Shown piece after piece: positions 31,800-45,499 of a stretch of DNA of 64,000 nucleotides (its first letter is position 1; each line of letters opens with the position of its first letter). The stretch is taken from contig OY979716.1 in NCBI GenBank assembly GCA_963855995.1, positions 86,173,560-86,237,559 of the forward strand. Reading direction: 5' to 3'. The position numbers and the translations under genes were made by a program. This DNA comes from Muricea muricata. Lineage: Eukaryota > Cnidaria > Anthozoa > Malacalcyonacea > Plexauridae. The notes below the pieces were generated by a model, which saw only the letters and a list, made by a program, of their open reading frames with translations, did not search any database and was not told the DNA's origin.

Positions 31800-34700
31800 A
31801 GTTCATTTCATGTTATTGCTTAATTTTCACTCGTTGCGTTATCTGTTGAAACCAGCAAAATCCAGTTAGACTGGTCATAAACCAACTACTACTACGCTAT
31901 ATATTACTTGCCCAATCTGGCAGTCAATATGTTACCATTTCACTTAATCGCGTTGCGCTATCTGCTACGATATATTTCATAATATTTTCACTATGTCATG
32001 TCAGTGTTACTCTGCCTCTGGCGTTGGCGAATCGAAGCCGCATATTAGTCCATGTAAATGTCAAACTATATGCCTCAATAACATAAGCAATTCTCATTAT
32101 AGACCCTCTATTCAGACTCGATAGATAATTGCAAATATCTTACGTTGTGAGAATACCTAATGCGCAAAATATCGAATCGAGGTTCTGCCTTTAACGTCTC
32201 ACGTCTCACACGAACTTCACCTAGCTAAACGACACCTACACAATCACTTTCACGCAATCCTTGGATACGCACTATACTAGGTTACCTGAAAGGTAGTATC
32301 GCTGCGAAAATTTTAAGCATATGTTTGCTTCCTATCATGCATGGTACTTTACAGTCTTTATAGATAGCTCTCTCAAAAGTATAAATATTCCCTGCCACCT
32401 GAGCAAGAGCTATGTGAGTCGTGTATAAGTTTGTTGTAATTCGACCTGTCTATAAATATATAGGTTCTATGGTAATGTGATCGCAACCACATGTGGGCTG
32501 TATTTTGGCCGCAAATACTGTACTTATTGATTTAAAGTTAGATCAAAGTTGTTAATAAGAACTACAAAAATTCCACCGCTAATTTGCCTGATTTAGGAAG
32601 ACCAAATCTTCTACAATCAGTTGATTAAAAGAGTTGATTCAAACGGACGAATTAGCGGCGCACAATACCGTTAAAATGTATCTAATAGATTAGCGCGTCT
32701 TTATATAGATGGTTTAGGAACTGGATTCATATTATTGATCATGACGGGCTGAGGAGCGTCTGAGACGGATGCTAAATTAAAGTACATGTAAAATATCTGA
32801 AAGGACGCAAACAAAAGGGGCTGATGAATGTTTTGTATCTCTGGTAGTCACACTAGCGTGGCAGCTGTAATTCGCTGCAATGTCTGCAATAAATATTTTG
32901 AGTCCGGTAAGCGTTATCATAATAAGTACAAATATAAACAATTGCGTGACTTCAAACATTAATGTTCAATTCCTAACAAATTCTTCTGCATGCATAGCCT
33001 TCCTAACAAATGCTGGAACGCCTACAAATAACAATTCTGTGAAGGGTTTCACGCTTTTAAAATATTGAGACACTAAAAGTTCAGAACAATTGTCGAACTA
33101 AACAGTGTTCACAACTACTGCGTACATAAGTAAATCAATTTTATAAGTTTCATGACCACGGACCATGACCATAATTCAAATTCATGTGACGCAGCGACCA
33201 CTACCTAAACACAACGCTTTATATACGTAGCTCGCTGTAATTTACGGCTTGTAACGTTAATTTTACGCACACCTCTCACATCCTAATAACGCGCAACTCG
33301 CTTCAAACTTGTAACTTGATCACAAAGTAACATTGAAATCAGAACACTACATTGCCATGTATAAATAATCAGCTGAAGTCAATGTGTTTTCTAATGCTAA
33401 ACTTGGCCACAATTTATAGCAAATTTTACCTAGTCCGAGATTGCAAATACTAATAAACCTGATAACACTTCTAAAAATTTCAATCCTTGCAGGTTCTTCC
33501 TTACGCTTTAGTAGCTACAACATGCATGTCATTCGTATTGAGTTTGTTTCAAATTATCGCTTTATTTTTGCGCGCAGCGCTAACCGTTCACGAGAAGTAA
33601 AATCCACCTATAGGATAACTCTTACCACAATATATTAGTTGCACAGTCTGTACTTGTATAAAGCTAATTTAATCGTGTCGCGCACGACGCTTCATTCCTA
33701 TACGATCTAATCCACAATATTCTCAGTATGTCAGCTTTGCGGAGCCTCATGCTAGCTAATTTGAGCTCTGCACAATACCAAGCCACTACTGATCAATAAA
33801 ACAATAATCAATAATTCCGCTTAAGAATCATTATATTAGGTTGGTTTCATACAAGGCACTACCTGGATGCTCTACCTACGGGAGATCCCTCTGAACTACA
33901 TCTGAAGGCTACACAATCACGTACACAAAACAGACGGCTTTTCTTAGGTTATCGTAGCCTAATGTTAACGCGATTCCTGTGCAGGTATTATAGTATTCAA
34001 ATTCTTAGTGAATGCTTTTGCCTAGCCTTCCTAACAAACATTCTGCTGTCCAATAGCATAAAGCAGATACTGAAGTCAAATGCCAAAACACCTCACAGTT
34101 ATGCGAATGCTTTCACACTTTAAAAAACTTATTGGAACAACAAAACAATACCAACTACATTACACTGTTCAGAACTCCATACATACAAAAAAAATTCACG
34201 CTATCTTACAAGTTTTACGGGCCATATATACTCATAATTTAATTCCCAGTGCAGCGAGTCACACGGCGCCTACAAAACGCAGCTCATTGCTGTTATCTTC
34301 GCGCCCAAACCACGGTCTGTATCACGCGTTCCTTATTATTCTGTTGTAGCTGCAATATGCACGTCATTTACAGCTCTAATCCAATCCTACTTTAAATCTA
34401 AGCATGATGCATTGTAAAATCTAATTCCATAGGGCGGTTGCTGCTTTTATCCATTTCTTCCTAGTTGTTCCCTCAAAGAAGACGTATCAACAAGAGACAG
34501 ATGAAACTCTGTTGGTTTCCACCGCCCAACTTTCTTCCTACATGTTTTTCCTATGGCTCTGAACAACGAACATTATTTGTGCATGAATGACTGTAAACTT
34601 TGTACTAAATACGACGTACTGCATTGTGTTCGTGGATGCTAGCAATTTGCATTGTCCAAGCTTATTTTATAATCCAGTCAAGCTTCAGAACATGGGATCT

Positions 34701-35030
34701 CGAGAATGCCTGATGGTTTTCAGCGAGATACCAACATTCCTTATTGTTGTAAAGATAGAGCTATGTGGGGAGCTGCTGGTGGTCTAGGCCCCACCCAGGT
34801 TTTCCTGTACGCAGGTTTTTTTCTGGCCTCCCTGATTATCTAGCTGTAGCATGAATGTGGTATCTCACGAACCCCATCAGTAAACTCAGCAATGCCAACG
34901 CCGTACAGCCACAGTTTTCCATGACATTATATATAGAGTCAACATCACTTATACACATTTTCTACCACCGCAATTTAGCGGTGGAACTACTGTAATTAAC
35001 AATAGTTATTAAGTACCAATATTTATTCCC
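31800..35030. other. Non-coding interior of the MULE
   Basis: More than 3 kb with only short open frames and no protein similarity that I recognise. The composition is less AT-skewed than the neighbourhood. Confidence 0.35.
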
Positions 35031-35039
35031 AGCCAACCC

Positions 35040-35335
35040 CAAACAAGCTTCACGCGGGGGATCTACACTTCGTTCCGATCAGTGGCAGAAAGTGGTGTCC
35101 ATACGGCCACACTTCCCCACGGTGAAGCACACACCAGTGAAGGAGAGCAAGGTCCATAACGACGGGGGCCCTTACCTCCGTCCTGATCTTCGCATCTCTT
35201 GGTCACTTCATGTGTGGGGAAGCTCGGTCAGGACATGAGATTCAAGGTCCTTAATGGTGAGGGCCCTTACTCTCACCCTGATCTTGTTTCCCCAGCTTTT
35301 CTGGGGGCCCTCATCCCCAGAAACCGCGCTTTCTG
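35040..35335. repeat. GC-rich block with a duplicated segment
   Basis: GCAAGGTCCATAACGACGGG at 35149 and CAAGGTCCTTAATGGTGAGG at 35247 begin two related pieces. Both continue with GGCCCTTAC, CTGATCTT and a TC-rich end, spaced about 100 bp apart. The block is clearly richer in GC than its surroundings and may be a SINE-like or captured sequence. Confidence 0.5.
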
Positions 35336-35997
35336 CCTCCCAAATTTTGCCAACAAAGGATTTGCGTGATTTATTAACTCTTTATTATTTTCGCATGAAG
35401 CTTCGCCAAAATGTAGAGAAAACTACGGCGATTCATTTAGAGTAATTTACGGAATATACGACGTAACATAGCGAAAATTTTAGTTGTACTATACATGTTT
35501 AGTCTACTATATATGTTTATGCTATGAACATAACTCATCAGTTCATATTAAACTCAGTTTAATTTGATGCTTTCCAAGGTAAAAATCCCTTTTTACGCGT
35601 TGTAAACGAACAACTAATAGTCTAGACTGAAATTCTTTCAATGCTGGTTAAAATAGTGTTCTTATTGTCATAGACATACACTCATGTTTGCGACCCACTC
35701 CTAGAGACCTACATATGTAAAGACTATAAGTGCTGCGCATTATACACGTGCTTAGTCAAATAATTGAGATTTCGGGGGTGTTTGGCAACACTGTTTATGT
35801 ACATGTGCAATACCACTATTAGTCTCATTAGATGTCATAACGCTTATTTAACGATCTTTCCCATCGGTATGAACAACAGCAGACACTGGTGTATAACTAA
35901 AGTCTGGTAAGTTCAAGTAATTTTGGTTAAAACCTTGTAAGAATGACATTTAAGCAATGTGTTCGAAATTTGCACAACCCCCCCGGAGTTTACACTA

Positions 35998-36570
<573 letters not shown>

Positions 36571-38517
36571 CATTGGCCTTCTTATCATGCAAATTTTGCC
36601 AATAACAGGAATGCAAGGAATGATAATTGCATTTTTGTGTGGTGATTCATTTTCAGCAGCACACGGAAAAACAGATTGTGTGACATCTTTTCAAGTGTTA
36701 ATCTTTTTTCCTTTTTGTGTTTAAAACCCAACATAATTATTGAGACAAATCATTCTATTTCTCAAACAGCTTGCTTTGGTAACACAATTTGCTCGCCAAG
36801 GGCAAGTTAGCAACATTGATTTGCTCTGATTTCCTTAAAAAATAGGCTCCAAGTGAAAATAGAAAAATAGTAATTGGAATTATTTCTCTTTGTATGTATT
36901 ATATTTTTTATGTACCCCTATGGAAATCAGCAGTTCATTGCTTTTCGAAATAGCTACATAGCGTGTTTGTATGTAACTATGTAGTTTGTTTCTGACAGTC
37001 AATTTTAGATTGCAACTTCATTGCAAACTTCGAAAATTTCTTGCAAAGTTCATAATTAAATCACAAGCAGGTTTGTGACTGACCATATGATTGGATTGTT
37101 TTATTTAGTAGCCAACCATAAGCTCTGTTTACTACAAACCAGCTTGTGAATCATATGAACTTTCAAACAAGTTTGTGAAGTTCGCAACCGCTCACGGAAA
37201 AGCAATTTCAAATTGATTGCAAACAGTCAAAATATAACGAAATGCATTAAAACTTTACATTAAAAAGGTATTTTTAATTTTACAGATAATACAGACAGTG
37301 TTACTTTTCACCGGGCGGTATTTTCAGCACTGCCGGGCAGTCCTGGGCGGTAAAATATTTTCCCAGACTGTGTTTAGTAGGACCATCTTCAACCAATTAA
37401 ATTTATTTACATATATTTACAATTTTGAAGGTGAAAAGAAACTGACAAAGCTTGTTAAGAAGAAAAAAATTCGATCAATTAAACCATGGATTGGGGGTAA
37501 TATACAGGACAATACACCAAAAATCCCAACCATTTATACGATAAATTCATTACATTTCTTTTTACTTTTCAGTCAATTGCGAACCATATTTACTGGGTAG
37601 ATGGCGCAGCATTCTTAACCACATTACTAACATTCATGAACATGCTGGCCATAAGATTTTTTTGAAATGCCTTCATGGCACACTGGAAAGAGAATGGCTT
37701 AAACAAGGTGAATTAAATTGTTATGGACTAAATCATACAAACAAGTAAAATAAGGCAGAATAGTGAACTAGAGGTGTTAGTTACATAGGGGTGTTGGTTA
37801 TTAACTTTAGAAACCAATTTCTTCACTATTGCAGGATCTGCTGCTCATAAAAAGTTAACAGAGATGTTAACTAGACCTCGGCTCATTGCAGTAATTTGCA
37901 AGTTATCTGAATTTCATCAGACATCTGGTTTAGAGGCTAAACACTCTCTTGATAACTTGTTAGCATCAAAGAACACTTATCATTCTTATCATTCATTAAG
38001 AACAAGGTTAGTTTTGTTTTCCTAATACTTTTGTGTTCATGGCAATTTAGTCCTCCTATATGCAAATTCTACCAGTTCACTAACCTAAGAAATGAAATAT
38101 GATAACAATTTGAAATTTACATAGCCAGACTAAATTTTAAGGGCTGTGCTGCTGAGATCAATAACATCTTTTAAAAGTTGTTTATTTCTCACAGTTTATA
38201 CTGTTCAAACTTGCACTATAGTGAAAATAGCAGCAGAAAGCAGGCAACTACAGCTGGCAAACTTAGGTGGGCAATTTCCTACCCAAAGGCTTTTAAAGGA
38301 GAAAAAGCAGTAGAAAAGCCATTGAAAGAAAAACCAGCTTATGGTGAGACAGTTATTTTTATCTTAATTAGCTTTGGCACATTGCTATTCTAATCCAAAA
38401 CCTGCACTGCTTTTAAATAAACCAAGATGTTTACCATATTTTACATCTATTTATTATTTATCTAATTCACAATTATATAAAATATCTTTGGTGAATGCAA
38501 GCAAGCTGGCAATGCTA

Positions 38518-38783
38518 CAATCCTGGCAAAGATTATGTGGACAGTAAGCTTTATAAGCTATTGCAGAGCTACTTTCTCTTAACTCATGCTGCCCCCTGCT
38601 CCACCCTTTCAATGTTGTAAGTAATAAAATGTAATTTGACAACAACTACACTCAGTTGTCATCATGGTCAACATTGGATAGGGGGGAGTGGGGGGAAACC
38701 CAATAATTTTCAGTTAATTTAGAAGAAGACGCGTTCAAATTTTAATGTGCGCGCGCTGTCCACAGTAATTTTTGCCAGGATTG
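38518..38783. repeat. 264-bp inverted repeat, right copy
   Basis: Opposite orientation to 24001-24264. The outer bases on each side (CAATGCTA to the left, TCTGAAAA to the right) are the same for both copies although the cores are inverted. Confidence 0.8.
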
Positions 38784-39679
38784 TCTGAAAACTTCATTAT
38801 GCAAAATATGGTAATTTGTAGAATGTTCAATACATGTATCAGGGACAAATAATATTTCTTAATGTCACTAATATAATGGGGAATCAGTAGTGCGATTTTT
38901 ATTTAGTTTGAATGAAATGGGTCAGTTTGTTTAAAATGTTTGTAAAGTGTAACGTTGGCTGTAATGTCCTCATTTTGGGCTACACGTGCATATCTGTAAA
39001 CATTTCGCTTAGCCCTAGACTTAATATTGAACTATTCATGTAGCTTTTTCATGAATGATCCTAATATTCCATCAGCAAGATTTTTTGTCACTATAGAGAG
39101 TTAGTTCCCTGCAAAATGCATTAGTTTAACTAGACAGAACGTTTTGTCTGCTCCGGAATAACATTTCATTTTACAGGGAATTATAGATATCAAGTTTCGA
39201 TTGCCTAACTATGAATGTTATGACTTATGTGCATTAAAAGTATGTGCTGTGAAAAGTACTAAAATTATGCCTTTACTTTAATTCAGCCACTAAAATATAC
39301 AATGTATATGAGCTTTACGTGTGACATACAGGTATACGTAACGAAATATATACTATGATTGGTCAGAATTCAGACGGCACACAGTTGTGTACCGTGTGTC
39401 ATAGTCAATTTATTTTTTAACTATCACAGTACACAACTGTGTACCGTTGAATTTTTTAAACTAATTAATGCATAAAATATAAGCAATTTTACATTTAGAA
39501 TAACTAAAGTATGCAATGTATATGAGCTCTACACGTGGGCTTAGCTACACTTGTATCGACATCGGCGTCGCTTTGGTTATCCAAAAGGTCTGCGATATCT
39601 TTTAAGAGAAATGAAAATATAGATAAAGGAGCTGGCTTTCGAAAAAAGACACATTTGTCAAATAAATTTATGAAATTAC
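38784..39679. other. Non-coding, nothing firm
   Basis: A stretch at 39300-39540 repeats ACACAGTTGTGTACCG-like words and AATGTATATGAGCT twice in an inverted and direct arrangement, which may be a small unclassified repeat. No gene was seen. Confidence 0.4.
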
Positions 39680-40032
39680 CTTTTTTTGTTGTCTTCTCTT
39701 AGCATTACTCCTTGTTTTTGTGATCCTTGGATCTATTAATGGTTTATTTATTGTCAGCGATGCATCCCGTTTCAATTGTACCCTAAACTTTTCATTGCAT
39801 TTTATTCGTTCTAAAAACTGTGGCGACTGTCCTGGCTCAAAGGCGTCTTCAGCAAAATGAAGTGAGCATATTCTAGTGTTTGACGATGGTTTAAATGCTT
39901 TTCGCTTGCAGAATTTAATCCAAGCCTTTTTTCTGTATTGCTGGTCAGATGATTTACTGCTTGGAGATAAAAAAAACGCACTTCACTCGTCGTTTTGCTG
40001 TCACTGTTACAACCGTAGACTAGGCAATACAT
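39680..40032 (-). pseudogene. THAP-domain exon
   Basis: From the ATG at 40032 the minus strand reads MYCLVYGCNSDSK and EVRFF. After a one-base slip in a run of eight T it continues as SSDQQYRKKAWIKFCKRK, then TRICSLHFAEDAFEPG and QFLERIKCNEKF. C-x4-C, W, and C-x2-H-F are the C2CH zinc ligands and aromatic core of a THAP DNA-binding domain. The exon ends at an AAAG-GTAATT donor. THAP domains occur in P-element and Kolobok transposases and in domesticated host proteins. I cannot tell which this was. It could be the N-terminus of a transposase now lost. Confidence 0.75.
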
Positions 40033-40311
40033 ATTTATTTTACTTATTTTAATTGATTTGCCTAAAATACACTACACTTTATAAAAATTAGAAATATTTA
40101 CAAAAGTGAAGCTAGGAACCTTCTAGAAACCATACGGCTTTTTAAATAACGTCCCTAGTTACAATTTTAAACTTAAAATAGTGTTATTGTAAAATAGGAT
40201 ACCAGATAAATCCTTTAAAAGAGGTAAGGTAGTATATATACAATTAATTCATATGAATAAGTGTAGTAGTAACATAAGATAAGCTATTTGCTCAAAAAAC
40301 AATTTCTTTAC

Positions 40312-40592
40312 TATTTGTCAATATCGCGATGACGAAAATTCTTTTTCAATGTCGCTTTAACTTTAGGAAAAGATCCAATTTCTTTGTATTGCAATGGAAG
40401 ATTATTCCACAGATCTGTTCCTTTGTTAGCAAGTGTGTGTTTGATGATAATTTGTTTTATTGAATTTTTTGTTAAGCAGAGCTGCATTTCTTGTGTTATA
40501 ATTGTGAATATCTTTGTTCAATAGAAAATAATCGGTAAGATTTCAGAAAGATTATGCAGATGAAAATATTGAAACATAAATGAACTTATTAA
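40312..40592 (-). pseudogene. LINE ORF2 C-terminal end (downstream half)
   Basis: The minus strand reads SSFMFQYFHLHNLSE, then YNTRNAALLNKK, a shift, HTLANKGTDLWNNLPLQYK and a stop at 40312. That is the usual end of CR1/jockey-type reverse transcriptase ORFs. It continues the fragment at 44061-44505, from which it is separated by the TTAA-flanked element. Confidence 0.75.
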
Positions 40593-41494
40593 AGTGCCTA
40601 TATCACTCATGGGATCTTTACGGCTTTGGAAAGAGCCTAAAAAGTTAATAAGTTCTTCAACATGTTTTGATTTATTTGAATCGTTTCCAAGATATGGGGC
40701 ACCAAACATGGCATTTTTGGCGTTTTTGAAAAAATTTCCGTGGTGCTTGGGGGACTGGGACTCAGGAACACGAACGTAAACATGCACTATAGATTATATT
40801 GCATTTCACCACTATAAGTTACTAAAATGAGCATTTTTGGAAGAAAAATAAGTTTATTTAGCTCAAACTCGTTCTCCAGTACTGACAAAACTTCCTGCGA
40901 TTGCGCTGAATATAAAGTCGAGTTTGAAACGTACAAAACGACTTCAAAATCAAATTTCAAAGTGAGGCTTCTCAGTGTTGTCAAGCATAGGTCGAGCATG
41001 AAAAAGTTGGCATTTGGAGCTTAGACTGACGAAATATGGTTGAAGAATACGTTAAAAAGCTAAAAGAATGAAACAGGGATGTAAAGAAGTTATTTTTTAG
41101 ATGAAATCGGCATAATTGTGTTGGTTGTTGTCAAGTGAAATGAATATTTTCTATTCGTAAATATCGTGTGACCTTCACATTATATTATGTGTGCATTTTA
41201 GATTCACGTTTTGTAGGTTTATACAAAAACCTGTGTTGGACAAACATATGGGTTACATGTAAGTTGCTTGAAAGGAGTTGTAATTTTCGAGGTCTTAACT
41301 TAATGTTTTTTTATAAACTTTGGACATATTTCTGTGAGGGCAAGTTACCACACTAGGCAATTGCTATCAAAGTTCCTGTTTATTATAGAAATGCAATAGT
41401 GCAACAGGTTAATGCACCTTGTCAAGGCAAAAAGCCTTAGTGAACTGCAACAGATCACTGGTTTGTCTCATGGAGGCAAGTAACACATCAAAGC

Positions 41495-41544
41495 ACAGAT
41501 TATAGGTTATTATAGATATAGTCTTATCTATAATCTGTGATCAA
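41495..41544. repeat. Short hairpin
   Basis: CACAGATTATAG and CTATAATCTGTG face each other with a short AT-rich centre, forming a perfect 12-bp stem. Confidence 0.6.
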
Positions 41545-41856
41545 AGTGTATGGTGGAATTCTTTGTAATTTTAGGTGCTTATACCAGTGGCACACATGTG
41601 ATTCACCAGATCAGTCCATGGTTGTAAAAAAGGAAACATAATACCACTGTGCTCTTCTGTTTACCATGGTACCTGTATCTGCAGCTTTTAAAAGGACAGA
41701 TGATGACTTCAAAGGATATAAATATTTGGAGGAGAATATAATTAATTGATACATGCTTTATATATTGTCATTAACTTGGATTTCTGTATCTCTTTATCAA
41801 AATAGCTGGCATCAATTCAGACATCTCCCCTTTATTATTAAAATTATCAGGTGTTA

Positions 41857-42211
41857 GGGGCCGATTACATGATCTGGTCTAGCTCGCTTTACTGGGCTAT
41901 CCCAACTAAGAGAGACAACGTTGGGATTGTAATTATATGGACTCATTTTATGTCCACATAAAAACTATGTGGGTGCTATTTTTAGGTATTTTTTAGCCCA
42001 GTTTGCTAAAACGAAACAATTACATGGAAAATTTCATCCCGGGAAACTAGGCTAGCCTGCTTACCACAAATGAGACATCAGAAAAGCAGGCTAACCTGGC
42101 TGCTGTGTAATCAAAATTCCAAATATATATGACTATTGCAGTAAGCGGGCTGGCCCACCAGAACAGGTCAGCCTGGTAATGCAGGCCAGCCCAGCCCATG
42201 TAATTGGCCCC
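41857..42211. mobile_element. PIF/Harbinger-like MITE
   Basis: The ends are GGGGCCGATTACATG and CATGTAATTGGCCCC, nearly perfect inverted repeats. TTA lies just outside both (41854-41856 and 42212-42214). Ends rich in G/C and a TTA duplication fit PIF/Harbinger MITEs. The 355-bp interior is rich in imperfect inverted AGGCTAGCC/GGCCAGCC words and has no gene. It is nested in the TTAA-flanked element. Confidence 0.72.
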
Positions 42212-44060
42212 TTAGACTGAGGTGTTTGGACAGTATATAGCACATTTGGTGGCAGCACTTCCATTGACAAGTAAAATCGCCTGGCATTAGATAGAGCAAA
42301 CAGTTACAGAAGACATGGCCACATGTTTTGAAAATAATATTTACGTACACCAGTGTTAAAACAATCTTTATTTTTTGTCAGTTACACTAAATGCATTTGT
42401 GATACTAGTTAGTACATATAAAATAACAAACAAAGATTGTCAATGTCTATCAGAACACTAGAATAACATAGTTAAGATGATTTTGTGACTCTTGATTGGT
42501 ACTTTTCCAGCTAGTACATTAACCTATTCTTTCAGTATCTGCAGGATAAGGCAAACCAAATTGACAAAGCAAGGACTAAAATGTAAAAAAACCATCTTGA
42601 ATTAGATTCAACTTATAATGAGGTCTAGTAATAAGAATAGAATAATAGTTAGATCAATTGTTTCTAATGTTAGTCTGAGTGTGTATCCACACCAAACAGG
42701 CTGAAAAATTTGTCTGATTGACCTGCCAACCTTTGATATACTAGTCCAATGGTTTGCCAACTAGCTATGAGGTCAAGTTGGTCCAAGTAGGTAATATTTC
42801 AGAACAGAGCCCATCACGTACTCTAATCTTACAAAAGGGGAAATTCATGCTGCTGTGTGTAGGAAAAATGTTTCATTTAAAAACTACTTGATCAACAAGA
42901 ACAGCTTTTAAATGAAGAAAGGTTATCCACAAAAATATCCATTCTGTTAGCAAGGTTAGCTTGGTCAATTGGGCTAACGACTAAAAGTTGCACACTGGTG
43001 CCCCAATTTTTGCTTGACAGAGAGATTGCTGTTAAACAAGCTGGCTCAGTTAAAATGAAAGTTGCAAACTTTATATGAAGGAAATTAACAAATTCTGCCT
43101 GGTAAACAGGACCAGCCCTTCATGCGAACCAGGCTCTCATAAACAGCCACTAAATCGGGTGAATACTGGCTTGGATCCTTGCAAATGTCATCATGACTCC
43201 AATCTGCACAAGTTTAGGTTGTTTGGCAAGGCTTGGACTGTTGGACCTTTGCCGTTAGTGGCAAACACTGACTATAAATTTAACCCAAGTGTCTATTGCA
43301 GCAACAAGCTAGTACAATCATTGGACCATGAAATGTATTGTGATTTTCAACAGTCTAACATAGGATCTTTTATAATTTATTTGTCTCAACAGTTAAACCT
43401 GCAAAACATAATCACTTAAAGACACATCAAAATTTATTCTTTTAATCCCAAAATATGGTATAAATTATAAACACAGTATGGCCGTCCACATTTACATATA
43501 CTAGGAAATACTTCATTCACTTACCAAGAACACGATATAATGTCCGTTTCATCTAAAAATTAATTTCTTTGTTATATTCTTTAAGCTTCCAAACGTATTC
43601 GTTGACCCATACTTGTCAATGTATGCTCTAACACATGCCAACCTTCTCATTTAGCTAAACGACATTTGGAAAGGCTCTATCCACGAGGATGGGAAGGCTC
43701 TGACACTTTCAAACAGATTTTGAAGTCATTTGGACGTTTCATCCTCGATTATACATTTAGCTCAATTGCAAGAACTTTTGTCAGCACTGAAAAATGTTTT
43801 TGAGCTAAATGAACTTATTTTTCTTGCAAAATTTCTCATTTTAGTAAGTTATTGTGGCCAAATGTAATATAATCTATAGTGTTTGTTTATGTTTGTGTTC
43901 CTGAGTCCCAGTCCCCCAAGCACCACGAAAATTTTTTGAAAAAGCCATGTTTGGCGGAAAACTATTGAACTAAATCAAAAAAGGGTAAAGAACTTATTAA
44001 CTAACTTTTCGTGCTCTTTCCAAATCCGTAAAGATCCCCTGAGTGATATAGGCACTTTAA

Positions 44061-44505
44061 GTATTCATTTACTAGCAACAGGTTTAGTATTTTCAAATCA
44101 TTAAAAATTGGTTCAGTATGTTCAGAATATGATTTGAAAGTCATTAGTCTTACAACCTTTTTTTGAATATTTACTAATTTTTGAATGTGAGATTTGTAGG
44201 CATTACCCCAAATAAGGTTACCATAAGTAAGATAGACCAATGCATAATAGATCAGTTTTAGGGAATTTAAGTTTGTAAAGTGTCGGATTCTGGAAAAAAT
44301 AAGTGCACATTTGATTATTTTTTTTGAATTCAGGTCTATGTGATCTCGCCATGTTAAGAATTCGTCAATAACAATTCCTAAGAAAGTAATATTTTTTACT
44401 TGTTTTATATTTTCTTCATTTATAGAAATATCTAAATCATGCTTGGATAACACCAAGTAATAACATGAAGCGCAACCGAAGATCATTATACAACTTTTGC
44501 AAATA
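44061..44505 (-). pseudogene. LINE reverse transcriptase C-terminal part (upstream half)
   Basis: The minus strand reads ENIKQVKNITFLGIVIDE, LTWRDHIDLNSKKI, ALVYLTYGNLIWGNAY and LQKLVNIQKK-like text, as in the thumb/connection part of jockey/CR1 reverse transcriptases. The frame runs into the inserted element near 44056. Joined with 40312-40592 it gives a normal LINE C-terminus. Confidence 0.8.
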
Positions 44506-45499
44506 ATGCACGCTTATATAACGGTTGAACCAGATATGAAATGTAAAACGTCTGGTCATAAGGTGTCATGTACGAGTAAGCAAAAATACTATGTACGCAT
44601 GAGTTGGAAATATAGCTCAGACGACAATGCCTAAACCACTACTTGTACGTCAAAAGATATAATCTAATAAGTGTGGGTTAGACTTTGCACGAAATATTAC
44701 GTGTAATTATGAATGCATGCATAAGTGCATGCACACAGAGACAATTGAATGTTCTATTATTTGTTCTGTATATTACACTTGCATATTTAGTTTACAGTCA
44801 AACATGGCAAATATACACAAAGGAAACATAACATTTGTGTATAATGCACTAATACTCTGTTGTGACGCTGGAGCTGGTGTCATGCTGACGTATATAGATT
44901 ATATAGTGTATACTTTTAAAGCTGGTCATGAACACGTGCCGTTACAAGGTAAGCCTCAGGTTCTTCAAGACTATTTCAGTTCATATTTTATGTTTTGCAT
45001 AACTATATTTGGAGCTAAGCATGTATATGCACGTTGGAAAATATTATATGTGTGTAGTATGTTATAGAATTACACACAATTGCCTTTATTCAGTCAATGT
45101 CTGTACGCTTCTCACAGCACAAATACATGTACCTTATGGCCGAAAATGCATCTACAATCTAGTTTTGGTACATTACTATACAATACTTCACTTAATAAAT
45201 AAAATTGGGATGCATTTGTATGTTTTAGTTCAGCCTTTCTTTGATCTTTCAAGCTTATCGCATTGTAGCTTATATTGCTGGATTTGCGCTTACCCAGCCA
45301 TCTACGTCACATGCATAAATTAGCACATGCTGAATTTGTTCAAGATGGCGCCCGGCAGTTAAAATTTCGCGAATGTTACTTCGATGATATTTCTTCACAA
45401 CTATATTCGTTAGAAAGGTAAAAATACGAAATTAAGTATTCCATAGGTGAAGCTGATAAGTCTGGTCAATAAAAAGTTTTAGTGCCATTGTCCTTTAAT
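44506..45499. other. Non-coding, nothing recognised
   Basis: Plus-strand frames at 44717-45067 and 45009-45323 give hydrophobic, low-information translations without a family match. The stretch ends at the Helentron endonuclease tail. Confidence 0.35.

Larger units (their letters stand above)
40593..44056. mobile_element. 3.46-kb long-TIR element with TTAA duplication
   Basis: TTAA lies at 40589-40592 and 44057-44060. The ends read AGTGCCTATATCACTCA and TGAGTGATATAGGCACT. The inverted repeats extend about 400 bp (40593-41000 and 43670-44056) and share GTAAAGATCCC-like, GGGGGACTGGGACTCAGGAA and TATAGATTATATT words. TTAA duplication is used by piggyBac and Kolobok elements. No transposase is visible inside, so it is non-autonomous. 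It sits in the LINE frame. Confidence 0.85.

Noticed and set aside
34775-34850. tRNA-derived SINE head
   Set aside because: No convincing A and B box pair could be placed in the sequence.
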